A stretch of DNA of 64,000 nt, taken from the NCBI RefSeq assembly GCF_036227205.1, contig NZ_CP109442.1, positions 6,510,001 to 6,574,000 on the forward strand. Reading direction: 5' to 3'. Below, piece by piece: positions 21,906-29,651 of the stretch (position 1 is the first letter of the stretch; each line of letters starts with the position of its first letter). Origin of the DNA: Amycolatopsis sp. NBC_01480 (GTDB lineage Bacteria; Actinomycetota; Actinomycetes; Mycobacteriales; Pseudonocardiaceae). The notes below the pieces were generated by a model. The model was not told the origin of the DNA. It searched no databases and worked only from the letters and a program-made list of their open reading frames with translations. The position numbers were made by a program, and so were the translations under genes.

Positions 21906-22454
21906 ATGACCGAGGCTGCCATCAGGTCGGCCGAGCAGGCGGACCTCGCCGTCCTCGCGACGCAGCTGGGGGATCCCGGCTACTTCGAGGACCGCCTGCT
22001 CCGCCAGACGAAGGGGCTGGGCGTCCTGTACACCGCGTGGCACGGACCCGAGCCGGTCGGCGACCTCTACCTATGGCTGGAAGAAGCCGAGGAGGCCCCG
22101 ATCCGGGAACACCTGCCCGGTGTGCCGCTGCTGACCCACCTGGAGGTCCGGGAGGGGCTGCGGAACCGGGGCATCGGCCGGGCCCTCGTCGAAGCGGCCG
22201 AAGAGAGCCTGGTCAAGCTCGGCCACGACCTCGGCGCCCTGGCGGTCCGGACGGACAACCACCGCGCCGCGCGCCTGTACCGCAGGCTCGGCTACCACGA
22301 CTGGGGCCGTGGCGAGGTCGTCTGCAACGCCACGCGGACGGCCCCCGACGGGAGCGTGGTCACCGAGCCGGAACTGTGCCGGGTGATGGTGAAGGACCTG
22401 CTGGGCCGCCATCCGAGGCGGCTCGCCGAGGGAGCCTGCGGGCACCCGTCCTAG
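21906..22454 (+). CDS. GNAT family N-acetyltransferase
   Basis: The 182-residue protein has the acetyl-CoA loop in HLEVREGLRNRGIGRALVEAAEE (R/Q-x-x-G-x-G/A) and a C-terminal NHRAARLYRRLGY motif of ribosomal-protein or small-molecule acetyltransferases. The ATG is preceded by GAGGAG at an 11-base spacing. The substrate cannot be told. It stands alone on the + strand and overlaps the convergent gene by 4 bases. The 257 bp between priA and this gene hold the hairpin and otherwise nothing recognisable. Confidence 0.85.
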   Translation: MTEAAIRSAEQADLAVLATQLGDPGYFEDRLLRQTKGLGVLYTAWHGPEPVGDLYLWLEEAEEAPIREHLPGVPLLTHLEVREGLRNRGIGRALVEAAEESLVKLGHDLGALAVRTDNHRAARLYRRLGYHDWGRGEVVCNATRTAPDGSVVTEPELCRVMVKDLLGRHPRRLAEGACGHPS

Positions 22455-23584
22455 CGGGCGCTTTGGACGGCATTGGACAGGGAGAGGGCGCCGAACACGT
22501 CCTCCATGCTGTTGTTCTCACCGTGCAGGACGGTCAGCATTTCCAGGTAGCTGCTCCACGCCGATCGGTCCTCGCGCCAGCGTTCCAGGTATTCGACGCA
22601 GAACTCCGGTTCGATCCGCTCGCTCTGGCTCAGGGCGGCCTTCAGCGACAGGTGCATGTGCTGGGTGTCGCCCCAGTCCGGCGTTTCGTCCAGCAGCTCC
22701 CGGATGAGCCGTCGCCGGCTGTCGAGGAAGGTGGTCCAGTAGTCCAAGGTCGCGTTGCCGGGCGCCCGGCGATCGTCGAGCAGCCCGAACAGCCCCTCGG
22801 CCAGCGTGTCGCCCAGTTCCTCGGACTCGGCGCGCTGCGGGCTGTGATAGGGGTCGTAGGGCTCCTGGTGGGCGGTGCCGGTGACGGCGGTCCGCAGCAG
22901 TCGCTGGTCGTCGAGGAGGAAAAACCAGTCCTCGTTGTAGATGTCGGGGAAGAACGAGCCGAAAGCCCGGCGCTCGACGGCGAGCGCACCGCCGCCGACG
23001 AAGGTGTCCTGTTCCCGGCCGGAACTGCGGAGCGCGTGGCAGACGACCGAGTTGTCGGGCATCCCGGAATTGGTCAGCCCGACCGCGGCGTACTTGCCGA
23101 GCAGGCCCGCGGCGGCGCCGAGGTCCTTCGGGGCGGGGAAGGCGATGTCGTCGTCCAGGAAGAGGACCCGCTTCCAGCCGGCCAGACTCGCGATCATCAG
23201 GCCCAGATTGCGTTTGAGGCTGGTGTCGGTGCCACGGGCGAAACCGAGGTCCGCAAGCAGGGTCTCCGTCTCGAAGCGGGGCAGCAGCCGCTCGCGGTCC
23301 AGCAGGCCGAGGTCCACGCCGTAGCCGCGGACCCCGCTTTCCTTGACCGCGACCATCGTCTCCGCCACGGACGCGTCCTTGCTGCACAAGACGATCAGCG
23401 TCGCTTTGGTCGCGCGGGCCGCCTCGATCGCGTTGGCGAGGCCTCCCGGCCGGCGGCTGGTGGGCACGATGATCGCATCCAGATTCCGCGGGGTCACGCG
23501 AGCCGCGTCGACCTGGTCCACCAGTTTCTGGTGACTGGAGTGCTGGTCGACGAGGACCTGGCCCTCGATCGGCGTCGCTGTCAT
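22451..23584 (-). CDS. GT-A fold glycosyltransferase-like protein
   Basis: The 377-residue protein has a Rossmann-like N-terminus (NLDAIIVPTSRRPGGLANAIEAA, ATLIVLCSKD). The DxD motif is in RVLFLDDDIAFP (residues ~143-146) and an acidic catalytic-like motif is in DIYNEDWFFLLDD. This is the layout of family 2-like GT-A glycosyltransferases; donor and acceptor are unknown. It starts with ATG at 23584, overlapping the stop of the HTH gene by 4 bases, so the two are co-translated. The 3' end overlaps the GNAT gene. Confidence 0.7.
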   Translation of the reverse strand: MTATPIEGQVLVDQHSSHQKLVDQVDAARVTPRNLDAIIVPTSRRPGGLANAIEAARATKATLIVLCSKDASVAETMVAVKESGVRGYGVDLGLLDRERLLPRFETETLLADLGFARGTDTSLKRNLGLMIASLAGWKRVLFLDDDIAFPAPKDLGAAAGLLGKYAAVGLTNSGMPDNSVVCHALRSSGREQDTFVGGGALAVERRAFGSFFPDIYNEDWFFLLDDQRLLRTAVTGTAHQEPYDPYHSPQRAESEELGDTLAEGLFGLLDDRRAPGNATLDYWTTFLDSRRRLIRELLDETPDWGDTQHMHLSLKAALSQSERIEPEFCVEYLERWREDRSAWSSYLEMLTVLHGENNSMEDVFGALSLSNAVQSAR

Positions 23585-24648
23585 TCGCTGCCCTTCTGAG
23601 ACCAGGTGTGCAGACAGGCGTCGGTGAGCGCCCAGTCGGGAGTGATGGCCGCGCCGCGGAAAACGGTGACCCGGCTGATGATGCTGAAGGAGTCCGCCTT
23701 GCCGAAACGCTCGTCCAGCCACTCCTGGTTGCGCACCCGGAATCGCTTGTCGGTCAGCGCCCGGACCACGCCGTAGGTCCCGCGACCGAACGTGCCGTTG
23801 CACAAGGTCACCGTTCGCTCCGGGTTGAACGGGTTGCGGCCGTGGTAAAGCTGGGCGACGTCGGACACCAGGTGCCCGGCCGGGTCCAGCTCGGCGGAGA
23901 AGAACTCGGTGCTGCCGTCGTCGAGGCTGACCTCGAACCCGCCGAGCGGCCCGTCGGGTCCGTCGCGCTGCACCTGCCGCACGGGGAGGCTCATCAGGTT
24001 GAGCAGCGCCCGGGCCTGGGTGTTCCAGTCGACCCCGCCGAGCACGATGAGGTGCGCGGTGTTGTCGTCGCGCTTCAGCGGGGTGCGCTCGTCCGTGGTC
24101 CGGAAGGTCACCTCGCTGTCGGGGTTGCACATGCGGATGTGGCCCACCAGCTCGACCAGGGAATCGAGGTCCGCGTAGGTGTACAGCTCCACATAATCGG
24201 GGCTCTCGGGGTCAGCGAAGGGTTTCTGCCGCAGATACTCCGGCAGCCGGGCGCAGACGATCACGATGTCCTCGTTCGGCGGGAACTGCCACAGGTTGCG
24301 GGGTCCCGCGGCTGCTGCGGGCGATCCAGCGTCCGTGTCGATGCCGTCACGCAGCTGCTGGAGCTCCTTCAGGAGCGCGTTTCGCCGATCGCGCTCTTCG
24401 GGGAGGAGGTCGACGACCGAAAGCACCCGGTAGGGCTTGCGCTCGATCGAGCGCTTGGTGGCGAAGAAGGCCGCGTATGCCTCGAGCCGGACCGGCGGCG
24501 GGACGACCGCGTTCTCCCAGGAAGACAGCAGCCCGGTGCTCACCCCGAAGGCCCTGGCCAGGTGTGTCTGGGTCAGCGCCACCCCCGGCCAGGCCTGCTT
24601 GCGCAGGTCACGCAGCCGCTCGGCGAGCGTCACGCTGTCTCCGGCCAC
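23581..24648 (-). CDS. XRE-family HTH protein with actinobacterial C-terminal sensor-like domain
   Basis: The N-terminal ~75 residues are an XRE HTH (LTQTHLARAFGVSTGLLSSWE, residues 25-45). A linker of ~50 residues follows. The C-terminal ~230 residues carry NLWQFPPNEDIVIVCARLPE, DYVELYTYADLDSLVELVGH, HLIVLGGVDWN and TVTLCNGTFGRGTYGVVRAL. These look like a two-part Rossmann-type alpha/beta domain. I recall similar HTH proteins in many actinobacteria without known function. Co-translation with the glycosyltransferase-like gene suggests a two-gene unit. The divergent promoter region holds repeats that this HTH could bind. Confidence 0.75.
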   Translation of the reverse strand: MAGDSVTLAERLRDLRKQAWPGVALTQTHLARAFGVSTGLLSSWENAVVPPPVRLEAYAAFFATKRSIERKPYRVLSVVDLLPEERDRRNALLKELQQLRDGIDTDAGSPAAAAGPRNLWQFPPNEDIVIVCARLPEYLRQKPFADPESPDYVELYTYADLDSLVELVGHIRMCNPDSEVTFRTTDERTPLKRDDNTAHLIVLGGVDWNTQARALLNLMSLPVRQVQRDGPDGPLGGFEVSLDDGSTEFFSAELDPAGHLVSDVAQLYHGRNPFNPERTVTLCNGTFGRGTYGVVRALTDKRFRVRNQEWLDERFGKADSFSIISRVTVFRGAAITPDWALTDACLHTWSQKGSE

Positions 24649-24807
24649 AGCTTCAGGCCCTTCAGTGAAATTCAGCCAGTGGGTGAATTCGCGGGAGTCT
24701 ACCTTACCTCATCGGCAACTGCCCGCAGGGGGACATGAAGGGTGTCGGAACAACGATAGGGGACGTTACATGCAGGTGCAGGGGTTGTGTCGCGTCGGGC
24801 ACGGCGG

Positions 24808-24880
24808 TTGTACCAGGAGACTTCAAGCTTTATAGTAGCAAGTGTGAAATTTCAGTAGATTTCAGTACGCTTCTGAAACC
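24808..24880 (+). promoter_or_regulatory. Promoter and phased repeat operator of the cyclase gene
   Basis: A -10 element TATAGT (24831-24836) is 17 bp after TTGTAC. Just past the expected start site, TTTCAGTA occurs twice exactly 10 bp apart (24850-24857 and 24860-24867). The inverted TTCTGAAA follows at 24871-24878. Helical phasing suggests an operator that would block transcription of the cyclase. A related TTCAGTGAAATTCAG lies at about 24661-24675, just upstream of the divergent HTH gene. The HTH protein or the Crp-like regulator is the obvious candidate to bind. Confidence 0.55.
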
Positions 24881-24894
24881 CCCAGGAGCCGGCC

Positions 24895-25515
24895 ATGGAT
24901 TCTCGAGTGCTCGGTATGCCTCTCCACCGGACGATAGTGGCGGTCGACGTCGAAGGATCGACGATGCTGACCAACCCGGAGCGCGCCCTGATGAGGGAGA
25001 GGCTGCGGAGCCTGCTCGAGGCGGCGTTCCTCGCCGGCGGGATCGACGAGGAGTTCCGGGACCCGATGATCGACCGGGGCGACGGGGCGCTGTGCCTGGT
25101 CCGCCCGGTGGACGAGGTGCCGAAGACCGTGCTGCTCACCAGGTTCGTGCCGGCCCTCGCGCAGGAGCTGTGGCGCGCGGCGGAACAGCCGCGGGGGGAG
25201 GCGTTCCGGCTGCGGGTCGCGCTGCACGCCGGCGATGTCCACTACGACGGGCACGGGGCGTACGGCGAGGACATCGACTTCGCCTGCCGCCTCCTCGACG
25301 CGCCGGTCGTCAAGCGGTGGCTCAAGAACTCCCCGGACCCGCTGGTCCTCGTCGTCTCCAGCGAGATCTACCGGACGGTGGTGCGGCACGGGTACGAGGG
25401 CATCGACAGCGGCGCGTTCGGCCACGAGGTCTCGGTGCGGGTCGGCGGGCAGCGCATGCGGGGACGGATCCGCGGTGCGGAGCCGGTGCTGCCCAGGACC
25501 GGCCTCAGCGCGTAA
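24895..25515 (+). CDS. Class III nucleotidyl cyclase-like protein
   Basis: The 206-residue protein is a single class III cyclase homology domain without membrane or sensor parts. The two metal-binding Asp are visible: Asp18 in AVDVEGST and Asp63 in DRGDGALC. The C-terminal HYDGHGAYGEDIDFACRLLDA corresponds to the G..YG..VN.A.R region; the transition-state Asn is Asp128, while Arg132 is kept. Activity is thus possible but base specificity is unknown. Small stand-alone cyclases of this kind occur in Pycsar (cCMP/cUMP) and other actinobacterial signalling loci. The ATG has CAGGAG 8 bases upstream. A Crp/Fnr gene follows 55 bp later. Confidence 0.75.
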   Translation: MDSRVLGMPLHRTIVAVDVEGSTMLTNPERALMRERLRSLLEAAFLAGGIDEEFRDPMIDRGDGALCLVRPVDEVPKTVLLTRFVPALAQELWRAAEQPRGEAFRLRVALHAGDVHYDGHGAYGEDIDFACRLLDAPVVKRWLKNSPDPLVLVVSSEIYRTVVRHGYEGIDSGAFGHEVSVRVGGQRMRGRIRGAEPVLPRTGLSA

Positions 25516-25570
25516 AACCCTGCTGCCGGGCGGAAAATGAAGATCTCGTCGCGACCACGAAGGGCCGGGT

Positions 25571-26233
25571 ATGGAGGTGCAGGGGTTCTGGACCGCGCTC
25601 GGCCCCTCCGATCGCGCGAAGATCATGCCGCTCGGGACGCAGCGGGTCTACCGGCGCGGCGAAATCCTCTGCCGCGAAGGGGATCCGGGCGGGATCGTGC
25701 TGGTTTTGATCCGCGGGCACGCGCGGATCGTCACCGTGACCGCCGACGGGCGTGAAGTCCTGATCGCCGTGCGGGGGAGCGGTGATGTGGTCGGAGAGCT
25801 GGCGGTGCTCGACGGCGGGCCTCGCTCGGCGACCGTCGAGGCGCTGGACGACGTCGAGGCGCTCGAAGTGCCCGGCAGCCGGTTTGCCGCCTTGTGCCGC
25901 AGGGAGCCGGAAATCTCGTGGGCGCTGCTGCTCGTCCTGAGCGAACGGCTCCGGGACGTCGGGAAGCAGTGGCTCGACCTCGGCGGCGGGGCGATCGCCA
26001 GGCGGGTGGCCGCGCGGCTCATGCAACTGGCCGTTCAGCACGGCGTCCGGCGAGGTGCGGACATCGAAGTCGTAGTGCCCGGAACGCAGGCGGAACTGGC
26101 GACGACGGCGGCGATTTCGCGGGAATCGTGGGCGCGGGTCACCCGGGAGCTGCGGGAGCGGGGCGTCATCAGCACCGGCCGGCGCCGGCTGACGATCCAT
26201 CGGATGGACGAACTGCGAAGACTGGCGCGCTGA
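25571..26233 (+). CDS. Crp/Fnr family transcriptional regulator
   Basis: The 220-residue protein has an N-terminal cyclic-nucleotide-binding fold: RRGEILCREGDPGGIVLVLIRG, then GDVVGELAVLDGGPRSATVEAL, matching the phosphate-binding cassette G-E-L-A-x(n)-R-S/T-A. It has a long dimer helix and a C-terminal winged HTH (TQAELATTAAISRESWARVTREL). The conserved PBC Arg-Ser suggests that a cyclic nucleotide could bind. It follows the cyclase gene in the same direction, so a cyclase-to-receptor pair is a natural inference. No Fnr-type Cys cluster is present. Confidence 0.88.
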   Translation: MEVQGFWTALGPSDRAKIMPLGTQRVYRRGEILCREGDPGGIVLVLIRGHARIVTVTADGREVLIAVRGSGDVVGELAVLDGGPRSATVEALDDVEALEVPGSRFAALCRREPEISWALLLVLSERLRDVGKQWLDLGGGAIARRVAARLMQLAVQHGVRRGADIEVVVPGTQAELATTAAISRESWARVTRELRERGVISTGRRRLTIHRMDELRRLAR

Positions 26234-26305
26234 ACGTGTCTGCTGACACAGATTCCGCGCTCGACCAGGGGTTTGCTGGAGTTCCACCACCGAGGGAGGC
26301 ACCCC

Positions 26306-26656
26306 ATGGAACCGTTTCTTCCCGTACCGCAACCGATCCGCTGGCGTCGCGGGGTCTACGCGGCCGCGCTGGTCATCCCGTTCACCGTGGCGCAGGTCTG
26401 GGCGCTGCTGGTGCTGCTGAGCGTCGCGCCGCTCGACGGGCTCGTCGGACAGGCGTTCCTGGTGTCCCTCGTGGGCTCGCTCGTCGCGGTGGCGGCGGGC
26501 TGGCGGTGGACCTGGCTGCTCACCTCCGAGCGCCGCCGCGAGCGCGACCGCGCCCGCGACCTCGAGCGGGCCCGTTACCTCGAGCGCGCCCGCGAGTTCG
26601 ACCGTGACCACGACTTCGACCGTGACCTCGTGGCCAGGCGCCTGACCCGGGTATGA
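26306..26656 (+). CDS. Small membrane protein with charged Arg/Asp/Glu repeat tail
   Basis: The 116-residue protein has two membrane helices (VYAAALVIPFTVAQVWALLVL and FLVSLVGSLVAVAAGWRWTWLL). A cytosolic tail of charged repeats follows (RRRERDRARDLERARYLERA, then REFDRDHDFDRDL). The tail repeats reflect a cgcgacc/gagcgcgc-rich DNA pattern. The ATG has GGGAGG 6 bases upstream. Its 73 bp distance from the Crp gene makes co-transcription plausible. I do not recognise the family. Confidence 0.6.
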   Translation: MEPFLPVPQPIRWRRGVYAAALVIPFTVAQVWALLVLLSVAPLDGLVGQAFLVSLVGSLVAVAAGWRWTWLLTSERRRERDRARDLERARYLERAREFDRDHDFDRDLVARRLTRV

Positions 26657-26748
26657 CCACGGCGATGCTGGCGGAGGCCGTCACCGGCGCCTCCGCCGGA
26701 CCGGCGTCGGTGGCAGTGACGATGGTCGTGAGTGTTCATGCCGGTTAG
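26653..26748 (+). CDS. Possible 31-residue ORF ending in a palindrome
   Basis: An ATG overlapping the preceding TGA (ATGA) opens a 31-codon frame, MTTAMLAEAVTGASAGPASV and on, ending at the TAG in the centre of the palindrome that the IS element has split. The overlap is the only support for translation. It may be chance or a remnant of a gene cut by the repeat. Confidence 0.2.
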   Translation: MTTAMLAEAVTGASAGPASVAVTMVVSVHAG

Positions 26749-26755
26749 AACCGTC
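26740..26755. repeat. Left 16 bp direct repeat flanking the IS481 element
   Basis: GCCGGTTAGAACCGTC is present identically on both sides of the IS (here and at 28066-28081). It includes the centre of a palindrome (CGGTT-AG-AACCG). It is best read as a target-site duplication; IS481-family duplications are variable and can be long. Confidence 0.75.
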
Positions 26756-28065
26756 TGTTGCAGTTCAGGACTTCGTGGACAGTTGATGTTTCAGGACATC
26801 GTGGACACTGACCGGCCTGTCGGCGTGGTGACCAGGGCGTGTGTGGTGATCATGCGGCGATGGGCAGAGCAGGGTTTTCGATGGATCCTGAGTTCGTTGC
26901 CGCGGTCGCGCAGGTCGCGGCGGGCGAGAAGGTCAACATTGCGCGGTTCTGCCGCGAGCACGGCGTGTCCCGGGGGTGTTCCACAAGTACCTGGCCCGGT
27001 TCCGGGCCGAGGGCGTGGACGGGTTCACCCGCCGCAGCACCGCCCCGCACCACCATCCGAGGGCTCTGGGCGCCGGGGTGGCCGAGGCGGTGCTGCGAGC
27101 GCGCAAAGAACTAGCCGGTGAGGGCCTGGACAACGGGCCGATCTCCATCCGCTGGCGGCTCGAGGACACCGGGGTCACCCCGCTGCCGTCGCAGTCCGCG
27201 GTCTACCGAATCCTGTGCGAGCACGGCCAGATCGTCCCGGAACCCCGCAAGAAGCCCCGGACCCGGCGCCGGTTCGAATACGCCGACCCCAACGGCTGCT
27301 GGCAGATCGACGGCATGGAGCACTACCTCGCCGATGGCACCAAGGTCTGCATCATCCAGATCCTCGACGACCACTCCCGCCTCGACGTCGGCTCCTACGC
27401 CGCGGCCAGCGAGAACGGCGCCGACACCTGGACCGCGCTGCAACACGCCTTCGCCGGCTACGGCCTGCCCGTGAAAGTGCTGTCCGACAACGGACTGGCC
27501 TTCTCCGGCAAACACCGCGGGAGGACGGCCGAGCTGGAACGCCACCTCGCCGAACGAGGCGTGGCCGCCATCGCCTCCTCGGTCTATCACCCGCAGACCT
27601 GCGGCAAGAACGAACGCTCCCACCAAACCCTGCAAAAATGGCTCCGCGCCCGGCCCACGCCCACCACGGTGCCCGAGCTGCAACAACTTCTCGACGAGTA
27701 CCGGACGATCTACAACCACCGCCGCCACCAAAGCCTGGACGGCGAAACCCCGCAGCAACGCTACGACGCCACCCCCAAAACCGCCCCCAGCACCGCCGCC
27801 CACCGGCCCAGCGGCGTCACCACCCGCCCCGTCTCCACCACCGGCGTGATCGCCTTCTCCGGCTGCTCCATCGTCCTGGGCCGCGCCTGGGCCGGCCACA
27901 CCGCGACCGTTTACTGGCAAGGCGACCGCGTCACCGTCATGATCAACAACACCGTCGCCCGCCACCTCACCCTCGACCGATCAGTACGCTACCAACCACT
28001 GACCAGCCACAAACCGTCCACGAAGTCCTGAAACACATCTGTTCACGAAGTCCTGAAACATGACA
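26756..28065 (+). mobile_element. IS481-family insertion sequence, 1310 bp
   Basis: The element starts TGTTGCAGTTCAGGACTTCG and its right end, read inward, starts TGTCATGTTTCAGGACTTCG, so the ends are imperfect inverted repeats. Each end contains two tandem copies of a TTCAGGACTTCGTGGAC-like block about 25 bp apart, probably transposase binding sites. It carries one DDE transposase and is bounded by a 16 bp direct repeat. It interrupts a palindrome whose uninterrupted relative is at 48330-48375. Confidence 0.88.
26860..28031 (+). pseudogene. IS481-family transposase with a -1 frame break
   Basis: The N-terminal HTH part (MDPEFVAAVAQVAAGEKVNI through REHGVSRG) is in one frame to about 26975. 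The rest (VFHKYLARFRAEGVDGF onward) is in the -1 frame, joined at a run of five G (26972-26976). Re-reading one G restores RGVFHKY exactly. The rve/DDE core is intact: Asp in CWQIDGMEHYL, Asp in KVLSDNGLAFSG and Glu in CGKNERSHQTLQKWL. So either a one-base deletion made it a pseudogene or slippage at the G run yields the full enzyme. A GTG at 26976 could produce only a truncated protein lacking the first HTH. Confidence 0.7.
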
Positions 28066-28081
28066 GCCGGTTAGAACCGTC
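28066..28081. repeat. Right 16 bp direct repeat flanking the IS481 element
   Basis: This is identical to 26740-26755. Joining the left flank to this copy rebuilds one palindrome, CGTGAGTG..CGGTT-AG-AACCG..CACTCACG, whose right arm runs to about 28097. Confidence 0.75.
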
Positions 28082-28105
28082 ATAGCCACTCACGAGCCCT
28101 TCGCG

Positions 28106-28561
28106 TCAGCCGGCCAGTTGGCGTTTCACTTCGGCGGCCACGCGGCCGCCTTCGGCGAGGCCAGCGACCTTCGGGCGGACCTCCTTCATCACCGCGCCCA
28201 TTGCGGCCGGGCCGCTGGCTCCGGTCGCCGCGACGGCGGCCGTCACGATGGCCGTCAGGTCCTCGTCCGTGAGCTGGGCCGGGAGGTAGCTCGTGAGCAG
28301 TTCCGCTTCGGCGCGCTCGCGGGCGGCGGACTCGGCGCGGCCGCCCTTTTCGAACGCCTCCGCGGCGTCACGGCGCTTCTTCACCTCGCGGGTGATGATC
28401 TTGAGCACCTCTTCGTCGGACAGCTCGCGGGCGGTCTTGCCCGCGGTCTCCTCGTAGCCGATCGCTGACAGAGTGAGACGGAGCGTGGCCGAGCGGAGCT
28501 GGTCGCGGGCCTTGATGGCGGCGGTCAGATCGTCGTGCAGGGTCGCCTTGAGCGTGGTCAT
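28106..28561 (-). CDS. GatB/YqeY domain protein
   Basis: The 151-residue protein (MTTLKATLHDDLTAAIKARD onward) matches the YqeY family, a stand-alone version of the tRNA-binding C-terminal domain of GatB amidotransferase. The typical REVKKRRDAAEAFEKGGR and ELLTSYLPAQLTDEDL segments are present. Its exact role is not established. The ATG at 28561 fits the family start. It is divergent from fmt across 163 bp. Confidence 0.9.
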   Translation of the reverse strand: MTTLKATLHDDLTAAIKARDQLRSATLRLTLSAIGYEETAGKTARELSDEEVLKIITREVKKRRDAAEAFEKGGRAESAARERAEAELLTSYLPAQLTDEDLTAIVTAAVAATGASGPAAMGAVMKEVRPKVAGLAEGGRVAAEVKRQLAG

Positions 28562-28724
28562 GCCCCGATCCTGGCACCAACCGGGCCCGTTCGCGTCGAG
28601 GACAGCGCCCGGTGCGCAGGTCGGGCGCCGGGCCCGCGCCGAGCAGTGGGTGACGGTGCCTTCTAGACTCGACCCCGATGTTCGACCAGTGTGAATTTCC
28701 CCTTTACCCGGCGGAGGTGCCGTG

Positions 28725-29651
28725 ATGCGGCTTGTCTTCGCGGGCACCCCCGATCCCGCCGTGCCGTCCTTGCGCGCGCTGCTCGAGTCCGGCCGCCACG
28801 AAGTGGTCGCCGTTGTCACGCGGCCCGACGCTCAGGCCGGGCGCGGCCGCCGGGTGGTGCGCTCGCCCGTCGGCGCGCTGGCCGACGAGCACGGCATCGA
28901 GGTGCTGACGCCCGCGCGCGCCGGTGACCCCGCGTTCCTGGCGCGCCTGACCGAGCTGGCGCCCGACGCCTGCCCCGTCGTCGCGTACGGGGCGCTGCTG
29001 CCGCAGTCCGCGCTCGACATCCCGGTCCACGGCTGGGTGAACCTGCACTTCTCGCTGCTGCCCGCGTGGCGCGGCGCCGCGCCGGTGCAGTCCGCGATCC
29101 GCGCGGGTGACGAGATCACCGGCGCCTCCACCTTCCGCATCGTCAAGGAGCTGGACGCCGGGCCGGTGTTCGGCGTGGTGACCGAGAAGATCGGTCCGAC
29201 CGACACCGCGGGAGCGCTGCTGGGCCGGCTCGCCGTGTCCGGCGCGGACCTGCTGCTGTCCACCATGGACGGCATCGCGGACGGCTCCCTGCGCGCGGTC
29301 GAACAGTCTGCCGAGGGCCTGAGCTATGCGCCGAAGATCACGGTGGACGACGCGCGGGTGTCGTTCGCCGACCCGGCGGCGGCCGTCGACCGGCAGATCC
29401 GCGCGGTGACGCCGGAGCCGGGCGCGTGGGCGGAGTTCCGCGGCGAGCGCTTCAAGCTGGGACCGGTCACGGTGGTCGACGAACCCGGCCCGCAGCCGGG
29501 CGAGATCGTGGTGGAGCGCAAGCGCGTGCTGGTCGGCACGGCGACGAAACCCTTGCGGCTGGGCGAAGTCCAGGCGCCGGGCAAGAAACGGATGGCGGCC
29601 ACCGACTGGGCGCGCGGTACACGGATCGACGAGGGAGAGCGCCTGCGGTGA
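28725..29651 (+). CDS. fmt: Methionyl-tRNA formyltransferase
   Basis: It formylates initiator Met-t[23 protein letters not shown] is the usual N-terminus. The catalytic region is [21 protein letters not shown], with the SLLP signature and a nearby invariant Asp in [15 protein letters not shown]. The ATG at 28725 has GGAGG 7 bases upstream; the GTG at 28722 would be too close. It yields 308 residues. The stop overlaps rsmB by 4 bases. Confidence 0.96.
   Translation: MRLVFAGTPDPAVPSLRALLESGRHEVVAVVTRPDAQAGRGRRVVRSPVGALADEHGIEVLTPARAGDPAFLARLTELAPDACPVVAYGALLPQSALDIPVHGWVNLHFSLLPAWRGAAPVQSAIRAGDEITGASTFRIVKELDAGPVFGVVTEKIGPTDTAGALLGRLAVSGADLLLSTMDGIADGSLRAVEQSAEGLSYAPKITVDDARVSFADPAAAVDRQIRAVTPEPGAWAEFRGERFKLGPVTVVDEPGPQPGEIVVERKRVLVGTATKPLRLGEVQAPGKKRMAATDWARGTRIDEGERLR

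Noticed and set aside
22451..24130. A single 559-residue reading of the glycosyltransferase-like gene
   Set aside because: Its first ~180 codons are an out-of-frame shadow of the HTH gene; the ATG at 23584 overlaps that gene's stop in the usual way.
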